A stretch of 64,000 nt of DNA from contig PVUG01000014.1 of assembly GCA_003001975.1 (NCBI GenBank), forward strand, positions 1 to 64,000. The letters run 5' to 3'. A program made the translations under genes and the position numbers. The notes beneath the pieces are model-generated. The model searched no databases. It was not told where the DNA came from and worked only from the letters and a program-made list of their open reading frames with translations. The stretch comes from Martelella mediterranea. Lineage in GTDB: Bacteria; Pseudomonadota; Alphaproteobacteria; Rhizobiales; Rhizobiaceae. Positions 62,434-64,000 of the stretch are shown piece after piece (within the stretch, counting starts at the first letter, position 1; every line of letters starts with the position of its first letter).

Positions 62434-64000
62434 ATGAAGACCTCAATCGCCACCGTTTGCATTGCCGGCGATCTGCCTGAAAAGCTGGCGGCCATTGCAG
62501 CCGCCGGTTTCGATGGCATCGAGATTTTCGAGCAGGATTTCATTGCCTTCGATGCCTCGCCGCGCGAGGTCGGGCGCATGGTGCGCGATCACGGGCTGGA
62601 AATCACGCTGTTCCAGCCGTTCCGCGATTTCGAAGGGCTGCCGGAGCCGCTGCGCGCGCGCGCCTTCGACCGCATGGAGCGCAAGTTCGACCTGATGCAG
62701 GAACTGGGCACCGATCTGGTGCTGGTCTGCTCATCGACCCACCCGGAAGCGCTTGGCGGGATCGACCGCATGGCGAATGATTTCGCCGCGCTCGGTGAAC
62801 GGGCGGCAAAGCGGGGCCTGCGCGTCGGTTTCGAGGCGCTTGCATGGGGCAAGCATGTCTGGGACCATCGCGACGCCTGGGAAGTCGTGCGCCGCGCCGA
62901 TCATCCGAATATCGGGCTCATTCTCGACAGTTTTCACACGCTCGGCCGCGGCATCGATCCCGACACCATCCGCCGCATTCCCGGCGACCGGATTTTCTTT
63001 GTTCAGCTTGCCGATGCGCCGATCATCGAGATGGACCTGCTCTACTGGTCCCGCCACTTCCGCAACATGCCGGGCGAGGGCGATCTCGATGTGGTCTCCT
63101 TCATGCGCGCGGTTGCGGCAACGGGATATGCCGGGCCGCTGAGTCTGGAAGTCTTCAACGACCAGTTCCGTGGCGGCAGTCCCGGTGCGATTGCCCGCGA
63201 CGGACATCGTTCGCTGGTCTACCTCATGGATCAGGTCCGCCGGCAGGAGCCGGACAACGCCTTCAACCTGCCCGACATGCCGCCGCGGATTTCGACGCGC
63301 GGCGTTTCCTTCGTGGAATTTGCCGCCGATGAAACGGAAGCGGCGGAACTGGCCGGCATTCTGTCGGCGCTCGGTTTCCGGCGGGCCGGGCGGCACATCT
63401 CCAAACAGGTGGAACTCTGGCAGCAGGGCGACATCCGCGTGGTCATCAATACCGAACGCGAGGGCTTTGCCCACAGTGCGCATATCGTGCACGGCCTCAA
63501 TATCTGCGATATCGGGCTGCAGGTGGAAAGCGCCGCCGACACCGTTACGCGCGCCGAGGCGCTGGGCATCACGCCGTTCCACCAGCCGGTGGGAACCGGA
63601 GAGCTGGACATTCCGGCGATTCGCGGCGTCGGCGCGGGACTGATGCATTTCATTGATGATACCAGCGGCCTTGCCGGGGTCTGGGACAAGGAATTCCGAC
63701 CGGTCTCCGACGATACGCCGACGCGTGACGCCGGGCTGAAGCGGATCGACCATATTGCCCAGACGATGAATTACGAAGAAATGCTGACATGGTCGCTGTT
63801 CTACCTATCGCTTTTCGAGACCGAGAAAACGCCGACCGTCGATGTCGTCGATCCCGGCGGACTGGTCCGCAGTCAGGCCATTCAGTCGCCCGATGGCGCG
63901 CTGCGCGTGACCCTGAACGGCGCCGAAACCCACAGAACCTTTGCCGGCCGGTTCGTTGCCGACAGTTTCGGCTCGTCGGTGCAGCATGTCGCCTTCGAGA
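62434..64000 (+). CDS. quiC: 3-dehydroshikimate dehydratase, fused type (QuiC), cut by window edge
   Basis: The first 522 residues are present; the 3' end lies outside. Residues about 1-270 are a sugar-isomerase-like TIM barrel. Its metal ligands fall at Glu134 (VGFEALAWG), Asp165 (LILDSFHT), Gln191 (FVQLADAP) and Glu239 (LSLEVFND), the positions I recall for Pseudomonas QuiC1. From about 290 on there is a vicinal-oxygen-chelate domain like 4-hydroxyphenylpyruvate dioxygenase (VSFVEFAADETEAAELAGILSALGFRRAGRH, then LKRIDHIAQTM). It converts 3-dehydroshikimate to protocatechuate, which feeds directly into the adjacent pca genes. It starts 4 bp after the dehydrogenase. Confidence 0.92.
   Translation, partial: MKTSIATVCIAGDLPEKLAAIAAAGFDGIEIFEQDFIAFDASPREVGRMVRDHGLEITLFQPFRDFEGLPEPLRARAFDRMERKFDLMQELGTDLVLVCSSTHPEALGGIDRMANDFAALGERAAKRGLRVGFEALAWGKHVWDHRDAWEVVRRADHPNIGLILDSFHTLGRGIDPDTIRRIPGDRIFFVQLADAPIIEMDLLYWSRHFRNMPGEGDLDVVSFMRAVAATGYAGPLSLEVFNDQFRGGSPGAIARDGHRSLVYLMDQVRRQEPDNAFNLPDMPPRISTRGVSFVEFAADETEAAELAGILSALGFRRAGRHISKQVELWQQGDIRVVINTEREGFAHSAHIVHGLNICDIGLQVESAADTVTRAEALGITPFHQPVGTGELDIPAIRGVGAGLMHFIDDTSGLAGVWDKEFRPVSDDTPTRDAGLKRIDHIAQTMNYEEMLTWSLFYLSLFETEKTPTVDVVDPGGLVRSQAIQSPDGALRVTLNGAETHRTFAGRFVADSFGSSVQHVAFE

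Overview
The window comes from an alphaproteobacterial chromosome, most likely Hyphomicrobiales (Rhizobiaceae or a close relative). The basis is the high GC content, the rpsT-dnaA and mutM/ubiE-ubiB blocks, the urt and ureDABC nitrogen genes, pca genes controlled by PcaQ and an IclR regulator, and a dispersed palindrome that I recognise from this order. I cannot name a species. No rRNA, tRNA or CRISPR array was found.

Layout. 1-0.35 kb: 3' end of an IS110-type transposase. 0.6-7.1 kb: urtABCDE urea ABC transporter, with a small GIY-YIG nuclease gene and four palindromic repeats inserted between urtD and urtE. 7.2-10.6 kb: urease ureDABC behind a candidate sigma-54 promoter and a 20-codon leader ORF; ureE, ureF and ureG are not in the window. 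10.7-12.4 kb: an acetyltransferase and a peroxiredoxin. 12.4-14.3 kb: an AT-richer stretch with an ArsR regulator and a phage-type repressor. 14.3-21.9 kb (minus strand): a peptide/amide ABC operon with a fused permease-ATPase, a GntR regulator and an acetamidase/formamidase. 22.1-24.3 kb: a DUF4142 protein, an M20 N-carbamoyl/allantoate amidohydrolase and a tiny membrane protein. 24.5-27.4 kb: deoB-add-upp nucleoside salvage. 27.4-32.4 kb: small housekeeping enzymes. 32.4-43 kb: xseA, dnaA, rpsT, ldhA, mutM, ubiE, ubiB and an rsmB-like gene. 43.1-48.3 kb: imelysin / di-heme protein / imelysin / DUF1513 operon, an iron-associated set. 48.3-51.5 kb: tspO, a thioesterase, a nucleosidase and guaA. 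51.6-64 kb: aromatic catabolism, pcaR-pcaIJF, pcaQ-pcaDCHGB, then a TetR-hydrolase fusion divergent from quinate/shikimate dehydrogenase and 3-dehydroshikimate dehydratase.

The genes fall into a few themes. The first 24 kb is largely nitrogen scavenging: urea uptake and hydrolysis, amide or peptide uptake and hydrolysis, and ureide hydrolysis. The last 12 kb can take shikimate (or quinate, through dehydroquinate) via 3-dehydroshikimate to protocatechuate and on to succinyl-CoA and acetyl-CoA, with three separate regulators.

The most unusual items are: (1) a TetR regulator fused to an HSL-type alpha/beta hydrolase whose nucleophile serine is a glycine, facing 17-bp direct repeats that overlap the promoter of the quinate/shikimate genes; (2) a GIY-YIG nuclease gene framed by inverted copies of a palindrome that also occurs in empty pairs elsewhere in the window; (3) seven GANTC (CcrM) sites within 118 bp upstream of dnaA.
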